A stretch of 13,010 nucleotides of DNA from an uncultured Porphyromonadaceae bacterium. Lineage in GTDB: Bacteria > Bacteroidota > Bacteroidia > Bacteroidales > Muribaculaceae. The notes beneath the pieces are model-generated. The model worked only from the letters and a program-made list of their open reading frames with translations, did not search any database and was not told the origin of the DNA. A program made the translations under genes and the position numbers. The stretch lies in contig CAMWIF010000026.1 in the NCBI GenBank assembly GCA_947174225.1, positions 1 through 13,010 of the forward strand. Reading direction: 5' to 3'. This document shows, in pieces, positions 6,886 through 13,010 of the stretch (its first letter is position 1; each line of letters starts with the position of its first letter).

Positions 6886-7548
6886 ATGTTTCTTGAAGTA
6901 TTAGGTTTTTGTATAGGCATACTCTACCTTTGGTGGGAATATCATGCTGACCCAAAAGTATGGTTGGCATCGGTGATAATGCCCATGATTTCGATGTGGA
7001 TATACTTCTCCAAAGGATTATATGCCGACTTCGGCATCAACATTTATTACCTTGTAATCGCCATATACGGTTTCGGGAACTGGACCAGAAAAGCTCATCG
7101 CCAAAGTCAGCTTGACACCTCCGGAGTCAAGACTTCCACATCAAACATTTCTTCCGACCCTACAGAAATGCCGTCAAAACAGGAGGAAAGAAGCTCCAAA
7201 CACGAATTACCTGTTTCGCATACCCCACTGAAAGTATGGGCAGGTATAATTGTGATTTCATTAGCCTTATGGTGGTTCATCTGGTGGATACTCACCACTT
7301 TCACTGATTCAACAGTGCCGGTGGCAGATGCCTTCACCACAGCCCTCTCCATTGTTGGACTATGGATGATGGCGAAAAAATACGCCGAGCAATGGTTAAT
7401 ATGGCTGATAGTAGACCTCGTATGTAGTTACCTCTACTGGTACAAGGGCATCCCCTTCTACAGCGTCCTCTACGCCATCTACACCGTCATCGCCTGGTTC
7501 GGCTACCGCAAATGGCTCCGCCTGATACCTAATACCCCTATTTCATAA
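6886..7548 (+). CDS. pnuT: PnuT-type thiamine transporter (PnuC family)
   Basis: A 220-residue inner-membrane protein of the PnuC family, which moves vitamin precursors by facilitated diffusion with metabolic trapping; PnuT members carry thiamine. About seven membrane spans are visible: near 2-18, 26-42, 46-62, 117-137, 146-162, 168-184 and 190-206. Family features include INIYYLVIAIYGFGNW (51-66), SHTPLKVW (111-118), TDSTVPVADAFTTALSIVGLW (140-160) and KKYAEQWLIWLIVD (164-177). A hydrophilic loop of about 42 residues (67-108, rich in Ser, Lys, Glu) separates spans three and four. I chose ATG 6886; the TTG at 6844 would add 14 residues but falls in a spacer duplication. The 70-base gap behind the receptor gene suggests one riboswitch-controlled transcript. 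The thiamine pyrophosphokinase gene that often follows in relatives is not present here. Confidence 0.9.
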   Translation: MFLEVLGFCIGILYLWWEYHADPKVWLASVIMPMISMWIYFSKGLYADFGINIYYLVIAIYGFGNWTRKAHRQSQLDTSGVKTSTSNISSDPTEMPSKQEERSSKHELPVSHTPLKVWAGIIVISLALWWFIWWILTTFTDSTVPVADAFTTALSIVGLWMMAKKYAEQWLIWLIVDLVCSYLYWYKGIPFYSVLYAIYTVIAWFGYRKWLRLIPNTPIS

Positions 7549-7654
7549 ACATAGTCTCAGCAATAAAAAATCCTTTTAACCCAGTTAGGCTAAAGAGAAT
7601 AATATTTGCGTATGTAATAACCCTAAATCAATTCAAATAGTTAAATAACCCCCT

Positions 7655-7702
7655 AATGGTGGAGTGCCGGTTAAGATCTCAGAACCGATACTCCACCATT
7701 TT
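7655..7702 (+). terminator. long interrupted hairpin, probable terminator after pnuT
   Basis: Arms AATGGTGGAGT (7655-7665) and ACTCCACCATT (7690-7700) pair perfectly over 11 bp. After a 2x2 internal loop, CGGTT (7668-7672) pairs with AACCG (7683-7687), closed by a 10-base loop. The stem runs into TTTTA. It lies 106 bases after the pnuT stop, which is far for a simple terminator, and the intervening 7549-7654 is AT-rich with no gene. A small RNA or attenuator ending here is an alternative. Confidence 0.65.
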
Positions 7703-7770
7703 ATCTGAAAGTGCTTAATAATTGACAATCTTTGCTATGCCAAATAATCAGACATTAGCTTTTTAGTTGC

Positions 7771-7795
7771 TATTTTTGTGTCTGCAAGTTGCAAC
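7771..7795 (+). promoter_or_regulatory. possible -7 element and overlapping palindrome ahead of the recombinase gene
   Basis: TATTTTTG (7771-7778) fits the Bacteroidetes -7 consensus TAnnTTTG, but no TTG lies 19-21 bases upstream, so the promoter is weak or doubtful. Just downstream, around the expected start of transcription, TGCAAGTTGCA (7783-7793) and GTTGCAAC (7788-7795) are overlapping palindromes that could be an operator. The rest of the 7549-7968 spacer is AT-rich and shows no gene. Confidence 0.35.
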
Positions 7796-7883
7796 CAATG
7801 TTTTTTGAATTGAATGGATGATATTTGATGTGAATATGATAGAGAAATATTATAATTCTAACTGAAAAAACACATTTAAGATC

Positions 7884-7920
7884 GCCACGTTCAATGATAA
7901 AATAACACTTGTTGCCACGT
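7884..7920 (+). repeat. pair of GCCACGT direct repeats 30 bp apart
   Basis: GCCACGT occurs at 7884-7890 and again at 7914-7920, exactly 30 bases apart (about three helical turns) in an otherwise AT-rich spacer 49 to 85 bases ahead of the recombinase start. The phased spacing suggests protein binding, for example recombinase arm-type sites or a regulator. Seven-base repeats can also arise by chance. Confidence 0.4.
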
Positions 7921-7968
7921 ACTCATAAATCAGATTACATCTAATACAAATAATAAAATTTCAGACAC

Positions 7969-9174
7969 ATGGCATCAGTAAAGATTAAATTCAGACCCTC
8001 CTCCATTCCAAACCATGAGGGAACGGTGTACTATCAAATCATCCATGAACGAAAGGTACGTCAAATCCTTACTAATTATAAACTACTTACTAATGAATGG
8101 GATGATCAGCGTGCTACGGTATTCATCAATCCCAAAAGCGAACGCAGCGCCTTTATCTTCTCCATACGTGAAAGCATACGTTGGGATGTGGAACGACTTG
8201 GCAGAATAAGCCGTAAACTTGACCGCGAAGGACTATCCTATACCGCAGATGACATCGTAGACCGCTTCATCCAATTTAAAAGTGAATATTCCCTCTTCAA
8301 CTATATGGAGGGTATCATCTTAAAACTCAGACGAAACGGGAAAATACGAACTTCTGAAACTTATAAATCAGCCCTCAACAGCTTCAAACGATTCAGAGAC
8401 GATGAGGACATTTTACTCGACCGTATCAGTTCCGAGGTGATGGAGGCTTTCGAAGCCTGGCATCAGAACAAAGGGAACACCCTCAACACTATCTCATTCT
8501 ATCTACGTATACTCAGAGCGGTATATAACCGTGCTCTCGAAGCAAAGATTATTGAAAACAACTATCCTTTCCGTCACGTCTATACCGGGGTAGACAAAAC
8601 AGTGAAACGTGCCTTACCACTTAATATCTTAAAGAAGATCAAGAATCTGGATTTATCGCTCCAGCCAAAGCTGGACTATGCCCGTGATATGTTTTTACTG
8701 AGTTTTATGCTGCGTGGAATGAGCTTCATAGATATGTCATATTTGCGTAAGAGCGATCTTGCTCACGGATATATAACTTATCGCAGACGAAAAACCGGTC
8801 AGCAGCTCGTAATCAAATGGACAGAGGAAATGCAGGAGATTGTGAACAAGTATCCCTGTAACACTACAATTTATCTTTTACCCATTATCCGAATCTCCGC
8901 TGAAAATGAGAGAAGGGCTTACCGACAAGCTGCCCATAAAATAAACATAAACCTAAAACGTGTAGCGGCTATGGTAGGGATCGGTATACCTTTGACCCTC
9001 TACGTTGCACGTCATAGCTGGGCATCAGTAGCCAAATCCAAAGGTATTCCGGTAAGCGTCATAAGCGAAGGCATGGGACACGACTCCGAGGCTACAACCC
9101 AAATCTATCTCGCCAGTCTCGACACCACCGTAGTAGACCGTGCCAACGCCATCGTACTCAAAAGCCTCAAATGA
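7969..9174 (+). CDS. tyrosine recombinase / site-specific integrase (Bacteroidetes type)
   Basis: A 401-residue site-specific recombinase. An N-terminal arm-type DNA-binding domain (about 1-95, with KVRQILTNYKLLTNEWDD) is followed by a SAM-like core-binding domain (about 105-200) and the catalytic domain (about 215-395). Catalytic residues visible are R249 in FMLRGMSFIDM, K275 in RRKTG, R348 in LYVARHSWAS, H371 in GMGHDS and the nucleophile Y380 in TQIYLASLD. The first position of the usual HxxR box is Tyr345, which is common in Bacteroidetes integrases, so the enzyme looks intact. There is no excisionase, mobilisation or phage gene beside it. Such lone enzymes in Bacteroidales either belong to small or decayed elements or catalyse local DNA inversions; the sequence alone does not decide. 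Its codon use is less biased than the central-carbon genes, consistent with low expression or acquisition. Confidence 0.93.
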   Translation: MASVKIKFRPSSIPNHEGTVYYQIIHERKVRQILTNYKLLTNEWDDQRATVFINPKSERSAFIFSIRESIRWDVERLGRISRKLDREGLSYTADDIVDRFIQFKSEYSLFNYMEGIILKLRRNGKIRTSETYKSALNSFKRFRDDEDILLDRISSEVMEAFEAWHQNKGNTLNTISFYLRILRAVYNRALEAKIIENNYPFRHVYTGVDKTVKRALPLNILKKIKNLDLSLQPKLDYARDMFLLSFMLRGMSFIDMSYLRKSDLAHGYITYRRRKTGQQLVIKWTEEMQEIVNKYPCNTTIYLLPIIRISAENERRAYRQAAHKININLKRVAAMVGIGIPLTLYVARHSWASVAKSKGIPVSVISEGMGHDSEATTQIYLASLDTTVVDRANAIVLKSLK

Positions 9175-9303
9175 CCCTCCACCTCTCCCCTCTTTATACT
9201 TTTTCCATACCTCGCTAACTCCTTTTATAGATTAGCAATCTCCAATATTGTTATTTAGTCATCTCAATATTCTAAATATAAGTTCTATCTGCAAAGCCGC
9301 TTA

Positions 9304-9334
9304 CACATTTTATTACTCTTCACGAATAAATGTG
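9304..9334. repeat. imperfect hairpin downstream of the recombinase gene
   Basis: CACATTTTATT (9304-9314) pairs with AATAAATGTG (9325-9334) over 10 bp with one bulged T and a 10-base loop. It is in the 294-base convergent spacer 9175-9468, which otherwise holds no gene. It could act as a weak terminator for the recombinase transcript; AT-rich stems like this also occur by chance. Confidence 0.35.
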
Positions 9335-9363
9335 CTCCGCAGGTATATTTCATTAAACTCTTT

Positions 9364-9425
9364 TATATAGTTCTCCCCCGAATTTCACTCAGTTAACTAA
9401 GGCTAATTCGGGGGAGAACTATATA
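9364..9425. terminator. perfect 21-bp inverted repeat, probable bidirectional terminator
   Basis: Bases 9364-9384 are the exact reverse complement of 9405-9425, with a GC-rich core (TTCTCCCCCG / CGGGGGAGAA) and a 20-base spacer that itself contains the palindrome AGTTAACT (9391-9398). It lies where the recombinase gene (plus) and the MFS gene (minus) converge, so termination from both sides is the simplest role. The stem is much longer and more perfect than needed for that, and neither side has a strong T-tract. Confidence 0.7.
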
Positions 9426-9430
9426 TTTAA

Positions 9431-9454
9431 TAGAGCAATGTTCCCTCTGCTCTA
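9431..9454 (-). terminator. hairpin just after the MFS transporter stop
   Basis: TAGAGCA (9431-9437) and TGCTCTA (9448-9454) form a perfect 7-bp stem with a 10-base loop. On the minus strand it starts 14 bases after the MFS stop codon and is followed by an AT-rich run, fitting a terminator for that gene. It stands only 5 bases from the 21-bp inverted repeat. Confidence 0.55.
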
Positions 9455-9468
9455 AGCATAAAAAAGTG

Positions 9469-10953
9469 TTATTCCTCTGCGGAGAGCACCTCGGCTTCAA
9501 GCTCAGATTCCTCAGTGTCTTTGGAAACGATGTTGGGAAGCTCAAGACCATAATGTTTCTTGGCATCAAGTGCTTTCAGAGCTATGCCGATGAAGAGAGC
9601 AAGAATACCAAGCGACGCGAACACAAGCATCGGAACGGTATAGTTGTATTCCATCGGGTTATCCACGCCGGGATTGGTAGCAGCCAAGACAGCACCGATA
9701 ATCATCGGGAACGCGTAAAGACCGATATTCTGAATCCAGAAGATAACGGCATAGGCAGAACCCAAAAGACGATTGTCTACCAACTTCGGCACTGAGGGCC
9801 AAAGAGAGGCAGGCACGAGCGAGAAACTGATACCAAGTAGGATGATGGCAGTGTAGGCAATGATAGCTGAATGGGTAGCCGGAAGAATCAACGCAAATGT
9901 GAGGTGACAGGCTATCATAAGGATAGCACCGAGAATAAGCATTGTGGCTCCCTTGCCCTTACGATCAAGATAATTGCCAAGTATCGGGGTTATGGCAGCT
10001 GCTCCGAAGGGGAATACGAAGAACACATAACCTGCCTGCTGTGCAGTGACACCCAAGTTACACTGGAGCATATTGATAGCATACTTCTGGAAAGGGAAGA
10101 TAGCTGAGTAATAAAGTACGCAAAGGAGTGCTACAAGCCAGAAAACTTTTGACGAAAGGATCAAGCCGAGGTCTGAAATCTTGAAAGGATCATCCTTCTC
10201 CTCGCCATTGCTGCCCATCTCATTTTCCAGTTTCTTGTCCATAAATGAATAAGTATCAAAAGAGATGAAGCCTATCAAGAGAAGGAGCACACCGGCAGCC
10301 AACGGACGAGAGACGTTGATGTTATCGCCCAAAGTGGCAAGGAACGGCGAACCGAGCACCACGACAGCCACACCCATACGTGCCAAAGCCATCTCAACAC
10401 CCATGGCAAGCGCCATTTCCTTTCCGGCAAACCATTTCACGATGCCACGTGACACGGTGATACCTGCCATCTCCACACCACAGCCGAATATCATAAAACC
10501 GATAGCCGAAAGCTTTGCAGAAGCGGGCATACCTTTATAAAAAGGAGTAATATTCCACCAGGTGTCCGGCAAGTTAACAAAGTGATCCATTGCCTGTGCA
10601 AGACCGCTGCCCTGGAATGAGTCGGTCAACGCATAATAATTTATGAATCCACCTATGAGCATCACACCGCCGGAAAGGATAGCTGTGAAGCGCACACCCA
10701 TCTTATCAAGGATAATTCCGGCGAAGATCAAGAAGAACACGAACACGTTGAGGAAAGTCTCTGAACCGGCAAAGCGGCCATAAGCCATAGGATCCCAGCC
10801 CTTGGTGCTTTGGAGATACTCCTGCAGCGGAGAAAGGATATCCATAAAGATGTAAGCGAAGAACATTGCCGAAGCGAGGAGCACCAGAGCTGTCCAGCGT
10901 GCCCAACTCTTGTCGCGCAGCAATTCTTTCGGAGCGGTAGTTGTAGTAGCCAT
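9469..10953 (-). CDS. MFS transporter (MFSD1/OxlT-like), substrate unknown
   Basis: A 494-residue inner-membrane major facilitator. About twelve hydrophobic spans are visible, the first near residues 18-38. The MFS loop signature appears between spans 2 and 3 as LDKMGVR (82-88), and again in the second half as YLDRKGKG (328-335), as expected from the internal duplication. A large periplasmic loop (about 110-148, Trp-rich) and a charged cytoplasmic central loop (about 237-262) separate features; the C-terminus is a short acidic tail. The opening WARWTALVLLASAMFF...DILSPLQ resembles the MFSD1-like group, whose animal members export dipeptides, but I cannot assign a substrate. The ATG at 10953 gives a hydrophilic N-terminus before span 1 and follows a consensus promoter. 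It is transcribed alone, divergent from the receptor gene and convergent with the recombinase gene. Confidence 0.9.
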   Translation of the reverse strand: MATTTTAPKELLRDKSWARWTALVLLASAMFFAYIFMDILSPLQEYLQSTKGWDPMAYGRFAGSETFLNVFVFFLIFAGIILDKMGVRFTAILSGGVMLIGGFINYYALTDSFQGSGLAQAMDHFVNLPDTWWNITPFYKGMPASAKLSAIGFMIFGCGVEMAGITVSRGIVKWFAGKEMALAMGVEMALARMGVAVVVLGSPFLATLGDNINVSRPLAAGVLLLLIGFISFDTYSFMDKKLENEMGSNGEEKDDPFKISDLGLILSSKVFWLVALLCVLYYSAIFPFQKYAINMLQCNLGVTAQQAGYVFFVFPFGAAAITPILGNYLDRKGKGATMLILGAILMIACHLTFALILPATHSAIIAYTAIILLGISFSLVPASLWPSVPKLVDNRLLGSAYAVIFWIQNIGLYAFPMIIGAVLAATNPGVDNPMEYNYTVPMLVFASLGILALFIGIALKALDAKKHYGLELPNIVSKDTEESELEAEVLSAEE

Positions 10954-11037
10954 TTTTCTGACGGGTTAGTTTGAATTTTTATTGAGTTTATTTGATTTAC
11001 TTTGCTTATGATTTTTTCGGTTTATGCGATTTATCTG

Positions 11038-11068
11038 CAAATTTACCTTTTTTTTATATAATGACCAA
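11038..11068 (-). promoter_or_regulatory. Bacteroidetes-type promoter for the MFS gene
   Basis: Read on the minus strand, TTG (11068-11066), a 20-base spacer and TAAATTTG (11045-11038) match the TTG / TAnnTTTG consensus. Transcription would begin near 11031, giving a leader of roughly 75 to 80 bases before the ATG at 10953. Motif-based prediction. Confidence 0.6.
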
Positions 11069-11182
11069 TTTCTATGGGCAAAATGTGGACAAATGCTTTT
11101 CAATTTGCATATCCCAAACGTCCGATTACATTTGTATATTTAAGTATTTTTATGAATTTTTCGTTAAAATTCACCTGAGATG

Positions 11183-11213
11183 TTGTATAAGATATTTCTA
11201 AGCATTAATTTTG
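11183..11213 (+). promoter_or_regulatory. Bacteroidetes-type promoter for the second TonB-dependent receptor gene
   Basis: TTG (11183-11185), a 20-base spacer and TAATTTTG (11206-11213) match the consensus; the -7 octamer and the following CAT are identical to those of the mdh promoter. Transcription would start near 11220 and give a leader of about 110 bases (to 11331) with only a weak AAGC/GCTT hairpin around 11229-11240. I recognise no riboswitch in this leader. The promoter is divergent from that of the MFS gene, about 140 bases away. Confidence 0.62.
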
Positions 11214-11331
11214 CATATGGATAGCGGAAGCCGAGGCTTACATGGCAATCAAGACCATCAGTGCTTTCAGATTCCCTCCACATGTGCCAATAGAAATATA
11301 AATCAGTATACTAACCTAAATTAACCCTCGT

Positions 11332-13010
11332 ATGAAGAGACTATTTCTCTTAGCCGTGGCGCTCGTAAGCGTTGTCACTTGGGCATTTGCTCAGGGCAAC
11401 ACAATAACCTGTCGCGGCTCTGTGATTGATGAGCTTGGCGAGCCGGTAATCGGCGCCACTGTCCAAGCCAAAGGAACAACTACGGCTGTGCCGACTGACC
11501 TTGACGGCAATTTTGCCCTCACTGTTCCCAAGAGCACTAAGGAACTGCAGATTACCTACATCGGTTATCAGACAGAAGTGCTGAAGGCTCAGCCCAATAT
11601 GGGTGTCATCAAGATGAAGCCCGATTCCAAAATGCTTCAGGACGTCGTTGTGACCCAATCTAAGGCACGCACACGCGAAACCCCGATTGCGATGTCGGAA
11701 CTTACTGCCGGAGAGATTGAGGCAAAACTTGGCAACAAGGAGTTTCCGGAAGTGCTGAAGAATACCCCCGGCGTTTGGGCTACGCCCGAAGGCGGTGGTT
11801 ATGGCGACGCTAAAATCAATATGCGTGGTTTCAAGGCACCTAACGTTGCAGTCCTCGTCAACGGCATCCCAATGAACGACATGGAATGGGGTGGCATCTA
11901 TTGGAGCAACTTCGCCGGTCTGGGAGGTGTAACCACAAGTATGCAGACCCAGCGCGGTCTCGGTGCAGCCATTATTTCCGCTCCCTCAATCGGCGGTACG
12001 GTCAACATCACAACTAAAGGTCTTGATGCCCACAAAGGTGGCTCGATCTGGTATGGTATGGGCAACAACAACCTGAATGATGTCGGCTTCAACGTTTCTA
12101 CCGGACTTATGAAAAACGGCTGGGCATTCAGCGTCCTCGGCAGCCGCAAATGGGGCGACGGATATATTCAGGGCACAGAGTTTGAGGCTTGGAATTATTT
12201 CGTCAACCTTTCCAAAAAAATCAATGACGACCATCAGCTCTCACTTACTGCTTTCGGCGCTCCACAATGGCACAACCAGCGTAACGTGGTATATGGCTGT
12301 CTTTCCATTGACAATTGGCAGAATGCCAAGCAGTATATGAACGGCCGCAGCATGTACCAGTATAACCCCTCTTACGGTTTTGACAATGAGGGTCGTCAAC
12401 GTACAGCTTACCGCAACCAGTATCACAAGCCTATAATATCTCTTAACCATATTTGGCAGATCTCACCTTATTCCTCACTCTCCACTGCTCTTTATGTTTC
12501 ACTCGCATCCGGTGGCGGCTACTCAGGTCAGGGACGTGATTCAAACTACAGAAACATGTGGCGTGGCGCGTACAACGGTGCTATCACTACCGATCTTCGT
12601 CGCCCAGACGGCACATTCGACTACGGTGCTATATATGATATCAATGAGGCTTCCACAACCGGCGCAAATATGGTGATGTCGCAAAGTGTAAATAGCCATG
12701 AATGGTATGGTCTCGTTTCAACCTACAAGCACGAGGTGGTTCCTAACAAGCTCACCCTTACCGGCGGTATCGACATCCGTTACTATGTAGGTCACCACAA
12801 AAACGAAATCATTGACCTTTACGGAGGTGAATACTTTATGGACGACGCTGACCGCAGCAGCGTAAAACCCGCCAACAACGCGGCAGCAGCTGATCCGAAC
12901 TGGAAATATCAGAAGTTAGGAATTGGTGACATTGTTTACCGCGACTTTGACGGCCATACTCATCAGGAGGGTATCTACGGTCAGGGTGAATACAAACTTC
13001 TTGACGGTGC
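11332..13010 (+). CDS. TonB-dependent receptor with N-terminal carboxypeptidase-D-like domain (3' truncated by window)
   Basis: The first 559 codons of an outer-membrane TonB-dependent receptor; the frame stays open to the window end. Residues 1-20 are a signal peptide (probable cleavage AFA/Q). Residues about 24-100 form the carboxypeptidase-D-like regulatory domain typical of Bacteroidetes receptors (GSVIDELGEPVIGATVQAKG, then TDLDGNFALTVP, then LQITYIGYQTE). A TonB-box-like QDVVVTQ (103-109) leads into the plug (about 113-228; FPEVLKNTPGVW, KINMRGF, VLVNGIPMND, QTQRGLGAAIISAPSIGGTVNITT). Barrel strands follow. It lacks the LDEVVVxGYG run of canonical SusC proteins, so it may be a receptor without a SusD partner; the region after the gene is not in the window. 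Substrate unknown. It follows its own promoter by about 110 bases. Confidence 0.93.
   Translation, partial: MKRLFLLAVALVSVVTWAFAQGNTITCRGSVIDELGEPVIGATVQAKGTTTAVPTDLDGNFALTVPKSTKELQITYIGYQTEVLKAQPNMGVIKMKPDSKMLQDVVVTQSKARTRETPIAMSELTAGEIEAKLGNKEFPEVLKNTPGVWATPEGGGYGDAKINMRGFKAPNVAVLVNGIPMNDMEWGGIYWSNFAGLGGVTTSMQTQRGLGAAIISAPSIGGTVNITTKGLDAHKGGSIWYGMGNNNLNDVGFNVSTGLMKNGWAFSVLGSRKWGDGYIQGTEFEAWNYFVNLSKKINDDHQLSLTAFGAPQWHNQRNVVYGCLSIDNWQNAKQYMNGRSMYQYNPSYGFDNEGRQRTAYRNQYHKPIISLNHIWQISPYSSLSTALYVSLASGGGYSGQGRDSNYRNMWRGAYNGAITTDLRRPDGTFDYGAIYDINEASTTGANMVMSQSVNSHEWYGLVSTYKHEVVPNKLTLTGGIDIRYYVGHHKNEIIDLYGGEYFMDDADRSSVKPANNAAAADPNWKYQKLGIGDIVYRDFDGHTHQEGIYGQGEYKLLDG

Noticed and set aside
7549..9468. 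The recombinase region as a complete integrative element or prophage
   Set aside because: There is no excisionase, relaxase, phage or cargo gene, and I found no matching direct att repeats flanking the gene.
10992..11201. 69-codon plus-strand ORF in the divergent spacer
   Set aside because: It crosses the MFS promoter and most of the receptor promoter region, has AT-driven Phe/Tyr/Ile composition and shows no family resemblance.
11214..11331. Cobalamin or other riboswitch in the second receptor's leader
   Set aside because: None of the conserved riboswitch segments are recognisable; only a weak 4-bp hairpin is present.
1..13010. tRNA, rRNA or CRISPR loci
   Set aside because: I saw no cloverleaf-like blocks, conserved rRNA segments or regular repeat-spacer pattern; a tRNAscan or CRISPR search would settle this.

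Overview
The window looks like chromosomal DNA from a member of the Bacteroidales, possibly a Muribaculaceae-type gut bacterium; the family-level guess is mine and only moderately supported. The evidence is: TAnnTTTG / TTG promoter elements of the Bacteroidetes type, genes without clear Shine-Dalgarno sites, a 552-residue pyrophosphate-dependent phosphofructokinase of the long class, TonB-dependent receptors (one with an N-terminal carboxypeptidase-D-like domain), a thiamine receptor/PnuT pair behind a TPP riboswitch, and a Bacteroidetes-type tyrosine recombinase.

Layout. (1) 2-1588: a tightly overlapping plus-strand cluster with the 3' end of a type IA topoisomerase (topB-like), a 59-residue Cys-rich single-span membrane protein not in the usual ORF size range, and a YciO/YrdC-fold protein. 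(2) 1608-4369: a consensus promoter, then malate dehydrogenase and PPi-dependent phosphofructokinase 35 bp apart, probably one central-carbon operon. (3) 4382-7548: an A/C-rich inverted and direct repeat block, a TPP riboswitch whose closing helix ends two bases before the start codon, a TonB-dependent outer-membrane receptor and the inner-membrane thiamine transporter PnuT. Together these form a thiamine uptake route across both membranes, switched off by intracellular TPP. (4) 7549-9468: a long hairpin, an AT-rich spacer with small repeats, a lone tyrosine recombinase, and strong inverted repeats where the recombinase gene converges on the next gene. (5) 9469-13010: an MFS transporter (minus strand) and a second TonB-dependent receptor (plus strand, cut by the window end), transcribed divergently from two consensus promoters in a 378-bp spacer.

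Most of the window is ordinary core-genome content, and I do not see a clearly undescribed system. The parts most worth a second look are the telomere-like repeat block beside the riboswitch, the riboswitch/start-codon geometry, the small Cys-rich protein, the YciO-like gene without the TsaC/Sua5 signature residues, and the repeats around the lone recombinase.
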